Positions 1 through 17,200 of a DNA stretch of 64,000 bases are shown piece by piece (the stretch's first letter is position 1; each line of letters starts with the position of its first letter). The notes beneath the pieces are model-generated. The model was given only the letters and a program-made list of their open reading frames with translations. It searched no databases and was not told the origin of the DNA. The stretch is from Ianthella basta. Lineage: Eukaryota > Porifera > Demospongiae > Verongiida > Ianthellidae. Both the position numbers and the translations under genes were made by a program. Where the stretch lies: the NCBI GenBank assembly GCA_964019415.1, contig OZ025869.1, positions 9,022,714-9,086,713 on the forward strand. Reading direction: 5' to 3'.

Positions 1-10
1 AGGACGTCAT
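1..10 (-). CDS. Third alpha-galactosidase copy, 5' end only
   Basis: Only the first codons lie in the window. The complementary strand reads ATG-ACG-TCC (Met-Thr-Ser), identical to the start of the complete copy whose ATG is at 3842-3840. The following ~45 bases, upstream of the gene, also match the region upstream of that copy, including an AAAATGGCGG motif. I infer that the tandem GH27 array continues to the left of the window. The rest of this copy cannot be judged from here. Confidence 0.7.
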
Positions 11-801
11 GTTATATGGCATATCAAGCAGCGGTCACGAGTTCAAAATGGCGGACATATACTTATACACGTTCGAAGCCAAGGCATATTCTCCATCTAT
101 GATCAAAGCTTGATTCGGTGCGTGATAGTTTCTAGGTAGCGCGTAGTTGATTGGACCCGCAGCCTCTGTCTCGCATGCTGAGTCCTCCTGTCATTTGTTA
201 CTACTCATGCATACAATTAGCTATGTGAGCAACTTCGGGCCAGTTCTAACTGACCTTTATAGAGAGGTGGCTTCTCTACAGAGATAGATTGCAATGCTTT
301 GGTGCTGTTTGGGTCCAGGGAGGCTGTCTGTCTTCCACTGTACTCAGCTAGCTGCCTCAGGCCATAGAGACCTATGCTCAGTGTCTGCACTGGAATACGT
401 CTCTAAGCAAGTTAATGGTACTGTCATGTTCCCATGTGCAGCACATCAATCTCCGTGCTTCACAAATTAACTATGAAGTTGATATCATTTAGTCAATATC
501 AGTTCACTCCATAGTTAGCTAGCTACTTGCTTACATCCTACACCAATTACACTATCACCATAGCAACACAAGCACAGCTCAGACATCACAAGAGAAAGCA
601 CTGTATATGTGCGCTATGTTGCAACTGCCTGAATTACAAGGAGGTACCCTCCTGCATGCAATATATATAAAAGCATTGCTGCAATTTAAGTTACAATATG
701 TACGTCACTCAGGAATGACCAATCCTTAAAATTATGCAGGACAATACTTGGCCACTGTGTACCTATGTCATTCAAATGGCTTAGACATGTTTCACTGTAT
801 G
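11..801. other. Intergenic spacer in the alpha-galactosidase array
   Basis: This is the spacer between the start of the left copy and the stop of the next copy. No coding potential is seen. Bases ~720-801 closely match ~4360-4458, the stretch just past the stop of the other complete copy, so the duplicated unit includes downstream DNA. A segment near 255-285 resembles ~7238-7275 inside an intron of the other copy, indicating a shared small repeat. Confidence 0.6.
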
Positions 802-2641
802 TTACTGTGGAGTAAGGCGGTAGAAGGCAACTCCGTGGGGGTCCACCTTAGCGGTCACACTCCCCTCGGCAGTGCCAATCTGCTTGTGCTGCCAAATGTC
901 ATAGACAAGAGCTTTGGGGGATGAGATGCCAATGTCCTTGAAGGAGCCTTCAACCACAGCAGCCTGGTCACCTATGTTGAGCAGAATCACTGCAAACTCT
1001 CCCTTGGACAGAGGTCCTGCCCACACTTCTTCATTCCCACTCTGGCTCTTTGCTACAACATGTCCTTGAGCACCTACCAGTGATCACAGTGAGAAGGATG
1101 GGCAATTAGACAATAAGTAAGGATTTTAGACACTTCATCTACATTACCAGTTTGACAGAATCATCAGAAACAGCATATGACATTGTAGATACCATCCAAC
1201 ACTTAAAGGTTGGTGAAGAAGTGTAGAATAGCAGAAACATCGCTGAAAATGAAAATCAGCCCAAACTCAGTCAGCATACATGAACAATCCTCAGAAAGCA
1301 GTGTGCGTGTGTAGGTACCTTAACTAATGTATGCATACAAATGTGAAGGCTACAAACTGATATGCACACATAAAATACACCAACAATACATGTTGTATGC
1401 ATTCTTCACCGCACCTAGACTGTCCTGGTTCACGGCAATGGCATCAGCATTGAGCAGTATGTCCAAGTACTCATCCTGGACAGTCCTCACATCACATCCA
1501 ATCAGAAGAGGTGCCTTGGCAATGCACCACAGACTGAAGTGCGTGGTGTACTCGGTGACAGTCATCCCTCCGTTCCCAACCTCCAGCATGTCAGGGTCGT
1601 TCCAGCCTCCTGGTCCCGCATACACCCACCATTCATCATTCAGGTGAATGCGACCTGAAAAAGAAACCAAACATCAAACTGTCAACAAGACATTTTCCAG
1701 AAAACCAAGTAGAAATGCAGTATCTCCAGAAATACACACGTCCCATGTACTAGCAGGAACATTTAGAAGCCAGTAGGAGCGATGCAGTGTATATGCCTAA
1801 CAGAACATTGAGGAAAAGACTATGAAGTGGGCTAGAGGGAATACAGAATCATACGGACGTGGCTGAGCATAATGTAAGGAGCAGTTGGCAAATAAGCAAG
1901 GTAGAAAGAAAGCTGCAAATAGTCAGTCTACACTTTACACATACCATACACACAAATTGGAGATACCGCATACCAAACAGCAACTTACTAATCATGCTGG
2001 CCCAGTTGTCCTTTATGTCTCCAGTGGTTCTCCAGCTGTTACCCACACTTGGGGCCCACAAAGCTGGGTACTCATTACCCCATTCACAGAGTGAGTAGAA
2101 GATGGGTCGCCCGGTTTTGTTCAGAGCATCACGCATGATTGGGTAGCGGATCTTTGGATCAATACCTACATGTGTGGTGTTGCACAGTGTAGGTAGGAGA
2201 TGTATCACTGTTGAAGCCAAAAAGGACATTAGCTAGTCTTGCATAGCCAACTCCGCCCACAGTCTGGGTACTAATGGCCTCTTTATTGCTATGGGAGTCC
2301 ACCAGAAGTAAGGACCACTGATAATCAATAACCCCATATTTGGGGTGTACTGGCAATAAATAACTCTCCCACTTCAGGAATAAGTCCATTTCACTGTGTA
2401 AAGACATCTACCCATTTGTCAAGACACTGACACAATGGCATGCATGTACACTCTCTCAGACAGTGCACTCCTAGAATACCATTGTCTTTACTCAGTCTTT
2501 TATGCACAGACACACATCAACCTACCTGCATTGTGGCAGTTGTCCAATTTGAGGTAATCCACTCCCCAGGAAGCATATGACATAGCATCCTTAGTTTCGT
2601 AGCCAAGGGAACCAGGTCGCCCTATGCATAATGATACATAC

Positions 2642-2677
<36 letters not shown>

Positions 2678-3842
2678 CGTAGAAACCAAACAGTCCATTT
2701 TACCCACAAGATGGGCTGACATGCTCATGAATTATCACTGAAGCTACCTGCACTGCATTTAAAGAAGTGTATAAATGTGTTTTTTCTTTGTCTTGCTAGT
2801 TTTTCCTGTCTCCTAGCAATGATCGCAATATTATTCTTTGCATATACATAGATACATAGCCACAGCTGTACAGTTTGCTGTTTCATAGCCTCTACTATAT
2901 TTGTAGTTGAACTTGTTCTATGAGTATATAAAATGACATATGAAAGGGTTACATGTCCGTTAGTAGTCCAGTGACAGATTGGCAGGTCAGTAGACCCTAT
3001 AGTACTCTGTGGCCAGTTAAGCTAAGACAATGCACAACACACACATGCGCTTACCTTGACAGGTATTGGTGCCAGCAGAGCTGTACAAACCAAAGAGCAT
3101 GTCCTTGGAGTGGATGTATGACGCCAGTCCGTGCATATCGGGAAACGTCTTTGGATCCGACTGGATGAAACCAGTCTCATTGCGGCTCAACTGCCAGCAG
3201 TCGTCAACATTCACATACTGGTAGCCGACTTTAGCAAGCCCCCTGGACACCTGGTGGTGGAAGACAGACGCTATGTATATGCTTGCTATAACGTGTTGTA
3301 CGGGAACTGCATGCAGTGCTTGTGGAACAAAATAACCACATCAAAGACTCTTGCTGCATCACAATGCAGACAACAACTGAGCTGCTAGACACCAAGCACT
3401 AAATATGAATTCATCCTGCGAGCTGCAGCCATTTCGATTGGACACTCTCTGAAGGGGACAGCTTCACACCTTCAGTGAACTTCTGCTAGAGCAAGCAAAA
3501 TGCATGGCGTCCTCCAGCTAGTAATCGTGGTTCCATTCCTTAGAACCTGCCTAGTGTGGACTATACGTTACATGGGGCTAACTGAATCACACACTCTCAC
3601 TGAATTCTCCACTACAAGTGACAAATGAAATGGCCACGCCATGATACACTGCTAGCTATAGCTACGTGCCTCGCTCTCACCATGGCATCAGCCGTCTGCT
3701 CCAAGATAGTGGCGTTGATTCCGCAGCCAAAATGGTTCCACGAGTTCCATCCCATCTGAGGAGTGCGTCCCAGACCGTTGTTAAGGGATGCAGCCCCCTG
3801 GAGCAGGGCAAAGGCTACAGCGAGACACACGAAGGACGTCAT
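802..3842 (-). CDS. Alpha-galactosidase (GH27), complete, six exons
   Basis: Predicted secreted or lysosomal exo-glycosidase that removes terminal alpha-galactose. Exons (minus strand): 3842-3681, 3250-3055, 2621-2526, 2165-1989, 1654-1415, 1073-802. All introns are GT-AG, and the exons join to 1143 nt, or 380 residues plus stop. Residues 1-19 form a signal peptide. GH27 hallmarks follow in order: MGWNSWNHF (30-38), NVDDCW (68-73), KLDNC with nucleophile Asp146, SLCEWG (176-181), NSWRTTGDI with acid/base Asp201, then [14 protein letters not shown] and [10 protein letters not shown] in exon 5. Glycosylation sequons occur at N43, N78 and N167. The residue before the nucleophile is Leu, where the family usually has Tyr or Phe. 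The start was chosen as the ATG directly before the hydrophobic leader; an alternative in-frame start 10 codons upstream is not ATG. A close paralogue lies upstream. N-acetylgalactosaminidase activity is an alternative. Confidence 0.93.
2643..2675. repeat. (CA)n microsatellite in an alpha-galactosidase intron
   Basis: About 33 bases of alternating C and A in intron 2 of the 802-3842 gene, a few bases upstream of the exon 3 acceptor. The paralogue has a far longer CA tract near its own exon 3, but on the opposite (donor) side. Confidence 0.9.
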
Positions 3843-4458
3843 GTTATACGGCATAAAACAAGCAGCAGTCACGAGTGTGTGCAGGAGTTCAAAATGGCGG
3901 CGATACGTACATAGTGTACATATACTATGTACATACAGTACACGGGCCTCATGCCGGCCAGTATGTATGCATATATGAGGTAGCTAGCTCTGTACAATTA
4001 TATAAACTTATTGCCAAGTACAGCTGCATGCAAATCTATAGCTAACAAAGTTAATACAATTACCGGTATACAGGTGTAGCTGGCCATTTTTATTGGACAC
4101 ATTCCTAAATAAACGTCATGGGTGTGAAGTCTGATGGTTCTGTCACGTTTCCATGTGTTATCTATGTACACAGTTGTTATGACATTGTTTTAGCCACCAT
4201 CAGTTCATTTTCACATGCTTAGCTATTCACCATCTACACCATCACATGACGAACACAAGCACAGGTCATCTGCATACATCACCGGAGACAGCACTGTGCT
4301 ACGTTACCTTCTGCATGAAAGCATTGATGAAAATTACAATCTGTTATATACTCAGGATGAATAGTCCTTATGCAGGACGATGCTTTGGTCACTGTGTACA
4401 TATGTCATTCAAATGGCTTAGACGTGTTTCACTGTATGGTCAATGTCACTGTCTTATG
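3843..4458. other. Intergenic spacer between alpha-galactosidase copies
   Basis: This contains the proximal promoter of the 802-3842 gene at its left end and the 3' flank of the next copy at its right end. The 5' flank shares ~50 bases with bases 11-60. No ORF with recognisable content is seen. The right part matches ~720-801. Confidence 0.6.
3891..3901 (-). promoter_or_regulatory. YY1-like motif upstream of alpha-galactosidase
   Basis: AAAATGGCGGC on the plus strand (GCCGCCATTTT in gene orientation) lies ~50 bp upstream of the ATG. The same core occurs upstream of all three array members (45-54, 3891-3901, 9583-9593). It fits the animal YY1 consensus AAnATGGCGGC, which is typical of promoter or 5'UTR positions. 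Function is inferred. Confidence 0.45.
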
Positions 4459-9519
<5,061 letters not shown>

Positions 9520-10955
9520 GTTGCAGCACAGTGTAGGATCTGCTTAAAATGAGTGCAGACGAATCCAATAATATATGACTTCAAGATGGCGGCTACGGCA
9601 CCTCACCGAACATCGCTGCATGCACAGCGAGTCAAGGCGTGTATGTTCTGGACAGCAGCTACTGTAAAGAGCCTCTAATGGAAAGACCGCCAAGTTGGAC
9701 GCTATCGTACGTATTGATCGATAGAGAAGACTGGGGAGTGGAGGGCAGCTAGCACGTGGAGCTGTTAGCATGCTGATCAGGTTAGTACACGAGGGCCTGG
9801 TTATTGACGGGCTTGCTCATGGAGCGAGTAAGTGAGATTTACCTTAGCTGGTGCGAAAGGCTGTGGCCGGCGAAATGCTCGCACAATGCAAGTGAGATTG
9901 AGAACAGCTGTGCTCGCAGCTATGTGTGTCTAATACGAGCCACATGTGTTGTTGCTAGTAAGCTGGCCTCGTACCCGGGGGCCTACGAGGCTACTAGCTA
10001 CGCTAACCCTGAGTTCTCAATGGATAACTGTGCTGCTTGATTGCACTGTTGAGGAATTGCTGGGTGTGGGAGGTGTCATTATCCTAGCACAGTGGTTTAC
10101 ACTAATGCAGGCAGAACCTTGATACACAGTGACACAGTGTGATGCATGCAATGCTACTGCCCACCCTACATCACTAGGGTACCCTTCAGACTGTGTTTAC
10201 ACTTTCACATTCCTCAGTAAGGGTTCACATAGCAGTGAAAGCCCATCAAAGCAGTCTAGAGCACTGAGCTAACACTTGGCACCTAGCTATGTTTTTGTGC
10301 TATAGCCAGCAAACAGTACACAGCTGTGTATATACAGTTCATTCCATGGCCTTGGTACATATATAGGCCTGATGCCTTGGTAATACACATGTCCAGACAG
10401 GAGTCTTCAAGAATACAATGTCATGTTTTCCTATCTTAGACTGCTGCAATGTGGAGCTGAGTGGGGTAGGTAACACTATGTACCGGCTGTTGACATGAAC
10501 TGTTGTGAGGTGTGGCCTAGCCTGTGCACTGATATTGTGGACTTGCTCACATCTACAGATGACAGCCTTTGGCTATGGACAAATCTGATGTTAGCTATGT
10601 GAACATGTGCTGGCCGGTGGTGGTGCAGTGTGGTTGTAGAATGGAATGCTGACCAATAGGATATAATGCCACAATCTATCATAAAAATTGGCACACATGC
10701 ACAGTGCCTGGTATAGGCCTATAAGGAATGGTACATTTCCTGAAAAAGAAAGGAACATGTGTAAAACACTTTTATGTGGCAATAGTGATAACACTGGGAA
10801 TAACTAACTGATGATGAACGGAGTTAGTTAGGAGTGATTGAACCTGTCCCTGACTGGATATGATGTCACATTCTTTGGGTAGAATGGAATGCGTAAATGC
10901 CCCATGTGATGTTGAAGAAAATTGCATCTCAATCTGCAGCGAAAAATGTGATGGG
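9520..10955. other. Intergenic region, no gene seen
   Basis: This begins with the promoter of the right alpha-galactosidase gene (YY1-like AAGATGGCGGC at 9583-9593, ~65 bp upstream of its ATG). Only short ORFs without family signature follow. I see no convincing gene. Confidence 0.5.
9583..9593 (-). promoter_or_regulatory. YY1-like motif upstream of right alpha-galactosidase
   Basis: AAGATGGCGGC, an exact match to the animal YY1 consensus, 64-74 bp upstream of the ATG at 9519. It is conserved in kind and approximate position with the other two array members. Confidence 0.5.
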
Positions 10956-12350
10956 TATTGCCTTAACCACTCCATTGTGATGCTGAATTCCACATGTGCT
11001 CACCTCAAGCCTAGTTCAAGGGGTCATGGTTTGACCTGCTGTCAGTCCACACCTTTGTAACTGAATCAGTGCCCTTGTAACTGGAGTATGCAGTGGCTTC
11101 TTTAGGGAAATTTGTCATCACCTGCCATGGACTCCTTAGATGATATCATGAACCCAAGGAGCCATACTTCTTCTACCTCTTTTGGTCTGTAGCTACTCTT
11201 CAGAAGTGGGTTGGCAGTGAAGGGTGTGGAATGATGACATGTTGTAACTGGAAGCCCCTTGAGTAAGGAGTGAGGGATCTTTTTGTGGTAGACCAAGAAC
11301 AAGGGAGTCCTGGGCATTAGCCCACAGTTCTGATCTCATTAAACCTGGTTGACTGTTGTGAAAGCTTTCATAAGACTAACTAGACCCATGTGGGTAATGG
11401 GGTAGTGTTGTGCAATTATAAGGTAATGTTGCACAATGATGTTATGTTATGCAAGTATTGGGTGTTGTGTCCATGTTGTGGTGGTTGAATAGAGGGCAGT
11501 GGTGTTGTGTAATGATGTGGTTGTGTTATGCAGTAAATCTGTCTCTGCAGTATCCATGCTGGTCCATGTGGCTCCAGTTTCCTATAGGTCAGGGGATGAT
11601 TGGGAGGATGCTACACTCAGACACTTACGCACTCTCATCAGAGACTACTGCAGAGCACTTGTGGAGATGACCTGGCTAAGTCCTTTAGCACATGAGCCCT
11701 AACTTTGAGGTAGATGGTATGTTTTTTAAGCCCTATAGCTGAAAAGGTTATTGCCTTAGCCACTCCATTGTGATGCTGAAGTCCACAACATCCAGTAGGT
11801 CCTAGTAAGCAGCTGATAAGTGACTTCTGAATCTGTGCTGTTTAATGTGTTCCAAGAGATCCTACCATTGTGATCCAAGAGTATTGCCTTTTCCTCTCCA
11901 TTGTGATGCTGAAGTTCATTGTGTGCTCACCTCAGGCCTATATAGCTCAAGGGGTCATGGTTTGACCTGCTGTCAGTCCACACCTTTGTAACTGAATCAG
12001 TGCCCTTGTACCTGGGTATGCAGTGGCTTCTTCAAGTAGGGAAATTTGTCATGACCTGCCATGGATTCCTTGGATGATATCATGAACCCAAGGAGCCATA
12101 CTTCCTTCTACATCTTTTGATGTGTACTCTTCAGAAGGGTGTAGAATGATGACAAGTTGTAACTGGAAGCCTTTTGATTAAGGAGTGGGGGATCCTTTTG
12201 TGGTAGACCAAGAACCAGGGAGTCGCAGCATTAGACCACAGTTCTGATCTCGTTAGACCTGGTTGACTGTTGTGAAAGCTTTCATAAGACTAACTAGACC
12301 CATGTGTGTAAAGGGGTAGTGTTATGCAATGATAGGATAATGAACAACAA
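10956..12350. repeat. Direct duplication of a ~460-bp block
   Basis: Bases ~10956-11430 and ~11885-12350 are near copies. Shared landmarks include AAGGGGTCATGGTTTGACCT, the stretch around TGATATCATGAACCCAAGGA, and GGTTGACTGTTGTGAAAGCT. Differences are scattered substitutions and short indels. A third, shorter match to the start of the block lies at ~11753-11790. No coding content is recognised; it is probably a duplicated transposon fragment or local tandem duplication. Confidence 0.75.
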
Positions 12351-12499
12351 TGATCAACAACAGTACAGAGCAAAAGGAAGTAAGCAACAGTAATAATTCA
12401 AGATCATGACATTATAATAATAATAATAGCACAGGATCCAATATATTATGTCAGTACAGTATATTCAGTATTCTAAGTAAAGATTATTAAAACCCAACA

Positions 12500-13455
12500 A
12501 TCAGACGATGTTCAAAATCAAATGTGAGTCAATACCCATTCCCCCAGAGTTGAAAGTAACCAGTCCAGAGCAAGCTACCCTCCTTGGCTCACCTGTGGAA
12601 ATGCAGAATCTGCTTCCAAAACCATTAGGGAGAAGACTGAGATGCTTGGGGTCATGGGAGACAGACTGCAGCACCTCCACGTTCATGATGCCATTCTCCT
12701 CCTTTGCCATGCTTTAGCCATCCCTAAGCTACTCTATACCCTGCGTACGTCTCCTTGTTTGCCTCCCTAGAGCTAGTGACATATGACAACATGCTGAGGG
12801 CCATCACTAGCAGTGTCGCTATCACCTGTTTGAGAACAAGATTTATCCTGGACACAAGCCTCCCTTCCAGTGAAGCATGGTGGCCTGGGAATTTTGAGTG
12901 CTGTGCAGCTCGCACCTTCTGCCTTCTTGGCTTCCGCAGCTGCCTTCTCTAATCTTGTTTGCCAAATTCTTCCAGACCGCCTCATGGGCACTGTGGACAC
13001 TGCCAGGGAGAAGGCTCTGGCCGCCTGGAGACAGGGCTCAGACCTCACCCCCCCATCGGAACCTGCCTCCCACCATCAAAGGAACTGGGACCTCCCCAAA
13101 GTTCTAGAGACCTATATGTGTCTCTACTGGAGGCTGCGCCTGATGTCCAGTTCCGAGCATGCTTGTTAGCAGCTACTAAAACAAGGAGTCTTGGGAGCAT
13201 GGCTGAACACCTTCCCAGTCTCATTACTGGGGCTGAGGATGGATGAAGATACCATCCGGGTGGCAGTGGGCCTCTGCCTTGGAACCCTCCCTGTGTCAGC
13301 CGAATGATTGCAGCCACTCTGGAGCTGAAGTTGACAAGCTAGCTACCCATGGTCTCAGCTGCAGATGGAGTGAGGGACGCCACCCTCGACACTCAGCTCT
13401 GAATGACATCATCCATCGCACACTGTCCTCAGCACACATCCCTTCTCAATAATAA
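12500..13455 (+). pseudogene. Non-LTR retrotransposon fragment, frame-broken
   Basis: Three reading frames each carry consecutive parts of a retrotransposon polyprotein of a type common in marine invertebrate genomes. 12508-12717 has VTSPEQATLLGSP. 12870-13110 has GGLGILSAVQLAPSAFLASA and QILPDRL. 13100-13246 continues in another frame. 13320-13452 has HSGAEVDKLATHGLSCR and ALNDIIHRTLSSAHIPS. At least three frameshifts and in-frame stops make it non-functional. The piece covers the part downstream of the reverse transcriptase core, including a C/H-rich finger, and lacks the catalytic core. Simple (AAT)n-like tracts lie on both sides (~12413-12430 and ~13448-13500). Confidence 0.8.
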
Positions 13456-13459
13456 TCTT

Positions 13460-14088
13460 ATTAGTATGATAAGTAATAACAATAATAGTAATAATGATAA
13501 TGGTTGTAATGGTAACAGATACCAATGAGAAGCGTTTAGCATCGTCTGCAGCTGGCCCTCTGCCATGGCGAGATCTGCAGCTCCCAGTTCAAGTCATTTT
13601 GGATAGCGTGCAGATGATATACAGCTACGGAGACACATGATCGAGGATTGCAGCAGGGCGAAGCTGAGGCGGACTCACAAGAACTCAATGATGGTGCTGT
13701 AGTTGGTGCGGTTCTTCTCTGACAACCTGTTAAGGGGGTTATATGCATGACATTGCACTGAGCTCACTCACACTTATAGATTAAAGCTGACATCACAGCA
13801 CATGGCATGGTGGGGGTTGCATTCAGGATTGTAGGGTATCTCCAGTTGCCCCCCTGCTGTGGATTGTTGCCATTCTACCAACGTCTGAACCTGGGAGAAA
13901 TTATGTTCAATCTGTGACCTTTAGACTGAGGGAAGTTCCATAAGGTATGTACATTAACCTTTTAACTCGGGTACGACCTGATAGCCAGCTTTGGTCCATG
14001 GCTAGTTAACGCTGGACATCCGAGATCGGAAGTGAGACGCATCTCTATTACAATACATACCACCGACCACCCTTGGTACGAGGTGTAA
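13460..14088. other. Upstream flank of the channel gene
   Basis: An (AAT)n-rich tract (~13448-13500) is followed by unique-looking DNA. No gene is recognised. The right end is taken as promoter of the gene starting at 14179. Confidence 0.4.
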
Positions 14089-14096
14089 TATAAAAG
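14089..14096 (+). promoter_or_regulatory. TATA box of the SPRY-ankyrin-channel gene
   Basis: TATAAAAG lies 90 bp before the first ATG (14179). This allows a transcription start ~25-30 bases downstream (about 14120) and a ~60-base 5'UTR. The ATG context (G at -3, G at +4) is favourable. Assignment rests on position and sequence only. Confidence 0.5.
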
Positions 14097-14178
14097 AACC
14101 CGCTGTTGTATTTTGGGTGTACGCATTTCGCTGAAGTGGATCAGTAGTTCTGCATTTGTCCATTCGACTTGGGTGGCA

Positions 14179-14295
14179 ATGGCAGAAGCTGAACCTCACC
14201 AGACTGTGGCAGAAGTGCACCTTAATCCTGAAGCAGTAGCTACAGCTCGCGCAAAGGAAAGCCGTAGAGCGGAGCAAGAAGGGCTAACTACACCT
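14179..14295 (+). CDS. Exon 1: start and charged N-terminus
   Basis: 39 codons from ATG: MAEAEPHQTVAEVHLNPEAV, then an Arg/Lys/Glu-rich stretch to LTTP, ending in phase 0 at a GTGAGT donor. It has no recognised domain and is predicted disordered or helical. It lies 90 bp downstream of a TATA box. Joining to exon 2 across ~7.8 kb is inferred from matching phase and the similar charged, Gln/Pro-rich composition. It could alternatively belong to a separate short transcript. Confidence 0.55.
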
Positions 14296-17200
14296 GTGAG
14301 TTGTGGTCAGCCGCCTCATGTGAGCGCTCCACTGGTTGTTTTGCTAGCTTCGTCTTGCTAACTGATATTGGTTGATACATACAGTGTGAAGGTGCAGTTT
14401 GAAGATGCCTCGCATAGCTAAGCCTGCTTGCTCGTAACCTAGCAGCCCCAGGTGAGCCGTGCGAACCGCTGGCTGTGCCGCCATTAACGGCGAACTTAAG
14501 ACGGTGGGCTTGGGAAGAAAATGACTTCGCTTACTTTCTAATCGGGTGCTTCGAGAGAGAGAAGGTGGCGCAGTCGACTCTTCCACGCCTGAAAACGTTG
14601 GTCCTCGGTGGCGTATGCAGCATTGGCTGTTGGCGTGGCCTTTAACACGCGCCATTCAGCAGCGTGTGTCGACATCGAAGTACCAACATGTTGGATAACT
14701 TAGCTCGTAGTTCACGATCCACTGATACGTTCCATGTTTCAAATTATCCATCTTGCTATAATCTAGGCACATACCCTTGGCGACCGTACGGGCTGTATGC
14801 TTCGCTCAAAGACGACTGAGTGTATCTTCGTGTGAGCGTTTCGTCACAGTTTAATCACATCGCTTACCTGCTATTTTGCTGATTGCTTGTAGCAAGTGTG
14901 GAGGCAGCAGCCGAGGAGCTGAAAGAAGGAACTTGTGTCTGCTGTTCAATCTGAGCAAGAAGGCTTGCAGCGAGCGCAGTCAAGGTGTTCTGGTCGGGGG
15001 GGGAGCATGAACAAAGTGGCGGCCATCGCGCTGAGATCATAGCCACGTCTTCAAACAAGATTCTTCAGCACAGTATCAGACAGCACGGTAGTGCTGTCTA
15101 TGTAGGGATGGTGGTGGTTGTTTGTATGCTGTAATACAAACGGAAAATAGCACTACTCCTGAACGGTAGTAAGAACCGACACAAGAAACCGCCTACAAGG
15201 AAGGGAGGTTGTACAGTATACAGAGCTAACCTTACTTCCCCCCGCGCGCGCGCCGTTGTGAAGAAAGCGTCGACGCCTTTTTCCGTGTTTCGTCTTCTTA
15301 TTCTTCTTCTTCTTCTTCGTCAACCGTCGCGCCCGCACGACAGGGAGTACGAGAATAGTTTACCCACGGTTCTACAGCGCTTTGGACCTGTAAGTGCCTT
15401 TTGTAGGTTAGATGACTCTGCGAACAAGTTCACAAATGGAGGTTTCCAGAAGTTATGGAGGCGTTCCTGAGTGAAAGGCACCATTTTATGGTGACGTCAC
15501 CACACGTTTCGGCATCTAGATTCGCCTAATCCTCCTTCAGTTTCCATTCAATACTTCCACAGCGCGGTCAGATGACTGTTCCAAGGTGAATACAAGGCAA
15601 GCTTCGACTAGCGTTCGTCTGCGTGCCGTTCGAAGGTCATTTGCGGACGTGCCATTTCTGACAGCCATTTGCAATTACTGTGCGGTTGCTTCCGGCCAGC
15701 GCTTTAGCTAGCTGCCACTTTCAGTTCCACTCCACAACCTACACGCGTCCGCCTATTTCTCATACACTCACCATCCAGTGGCTCCACATCGCGGTCAAAC
15801 GACTGTGCCAGGGTACATACTGGATATGCTTCGGCCAACATTCGGCCGCGCGTCATTTCGCCACGGCCGCGCACCCAGCCCCATGTGCTGCCCTAGGCTA
15901 TATAATGGCATAGCACAGCTAGCTGTACAACAGGGAAGCCTATCCAAACCGTCAGATGCCCGCTCTGCGGAGAAAGACGCCATTTTACACATTCGGACAC
16001 ACTTGATCGCCTAATCCTATTTCAGTTGCGATTCAATAGATCCACAACGCAGCGAGATGACTGTTCTAGGGCGCATACAGGAGATGCTTCGACCGACATT
16101 CGCCCGCGCACCGTTTCGGTGGTTATCCGCGGCCTTGCCATTTGGCAGCCATTTTCTTTTTTTTTTTCCAAGATCAATGAATACAATTATGGGCACACAT
16201 GCGCACTGCCCAAAATACAACAGGAGTGCATAAATTACAAAGAAATCAGTCAGAGACATGTACAGTCAGTATTGTAATAATTGCAATAGATTGAAATGGT
16301 TAGGGCCTGCACTCATTGTTGGCAAGGGTAAACGAATCAGGCTTGGCCGGTCTCCCTTGCCGGGATCTGTATCCTCTGATAGCATTGATTGAGGATCTGA
16401 GAAGGGCGAAGTTGATATTGATGCGAATCCATGAGATCGCTTGGCTGTATGATTCACTTCGCTTCACTGAAAGCAAGTCGGCCAGGCGTTTGTATGCCAC
16501 TGCCGTGCACTTGCTCATTCCACCGAAGATGGAGAAGACAAGGGGAGTGAAGGAGCTCATTTCAACTACGTTGATACGTTCTTCATATTGCCTTCGCTTC
16601 TCCCGCTCCTGTGATCGATACACTGCTTCCAGGGAGGAGTTACGGTAGCTCTGGGCGGTTGGATTGCAAATCCTTACATCGAAAAATGCCCTCTGGCTAC
16701 TATTCCCCCAGAAACCCTGGGCGCAAATGTCTGCCCGTGCATTGTCATCAGTGATTGCACTTGCATAAGAAAACTCCTCACCACTCAGGGGCTGCAGAGG
16801 TGGTTCGACAGCGACTCCCTTGCACACCTCTGTCATCAAGTTGGCTGTTATGTCACGAATGAGGTTGTGGCGTTTACTTGGGAATCCTCCTTTCGGGCAG
16901 TCCATGGCATGTGAGACATTGAATCCCTGTCCGCAAGCACACTGTGGTGGCAATCGAGAGGGTGTCCAGTTGTACCGGATACATAAAGCATCCCTGAAAT
17001 CCCCTTTGTGCAAGGCAAAATCATATTCTGCCCTTGGGATCACCGTCAGCCATGATGATGCACCCTTCTCCTGCACCATATCCATACTTCTCTTCATCTC
17101 AAATGGCATCTTCAGTTTTACATCAGCAGCTTCTTGGTCAAGCTCTGCTTTTCTTTTCATTTGTACTTCGTTCTTTGCTGCTTTCTGCTCTGCTTCAATA

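Noticed and set aside
9804-10040. 78-codon plus-strand ORF right of the array
   Set aside because: No recognisable domain, no splice partners, and no upstream promoter signal.
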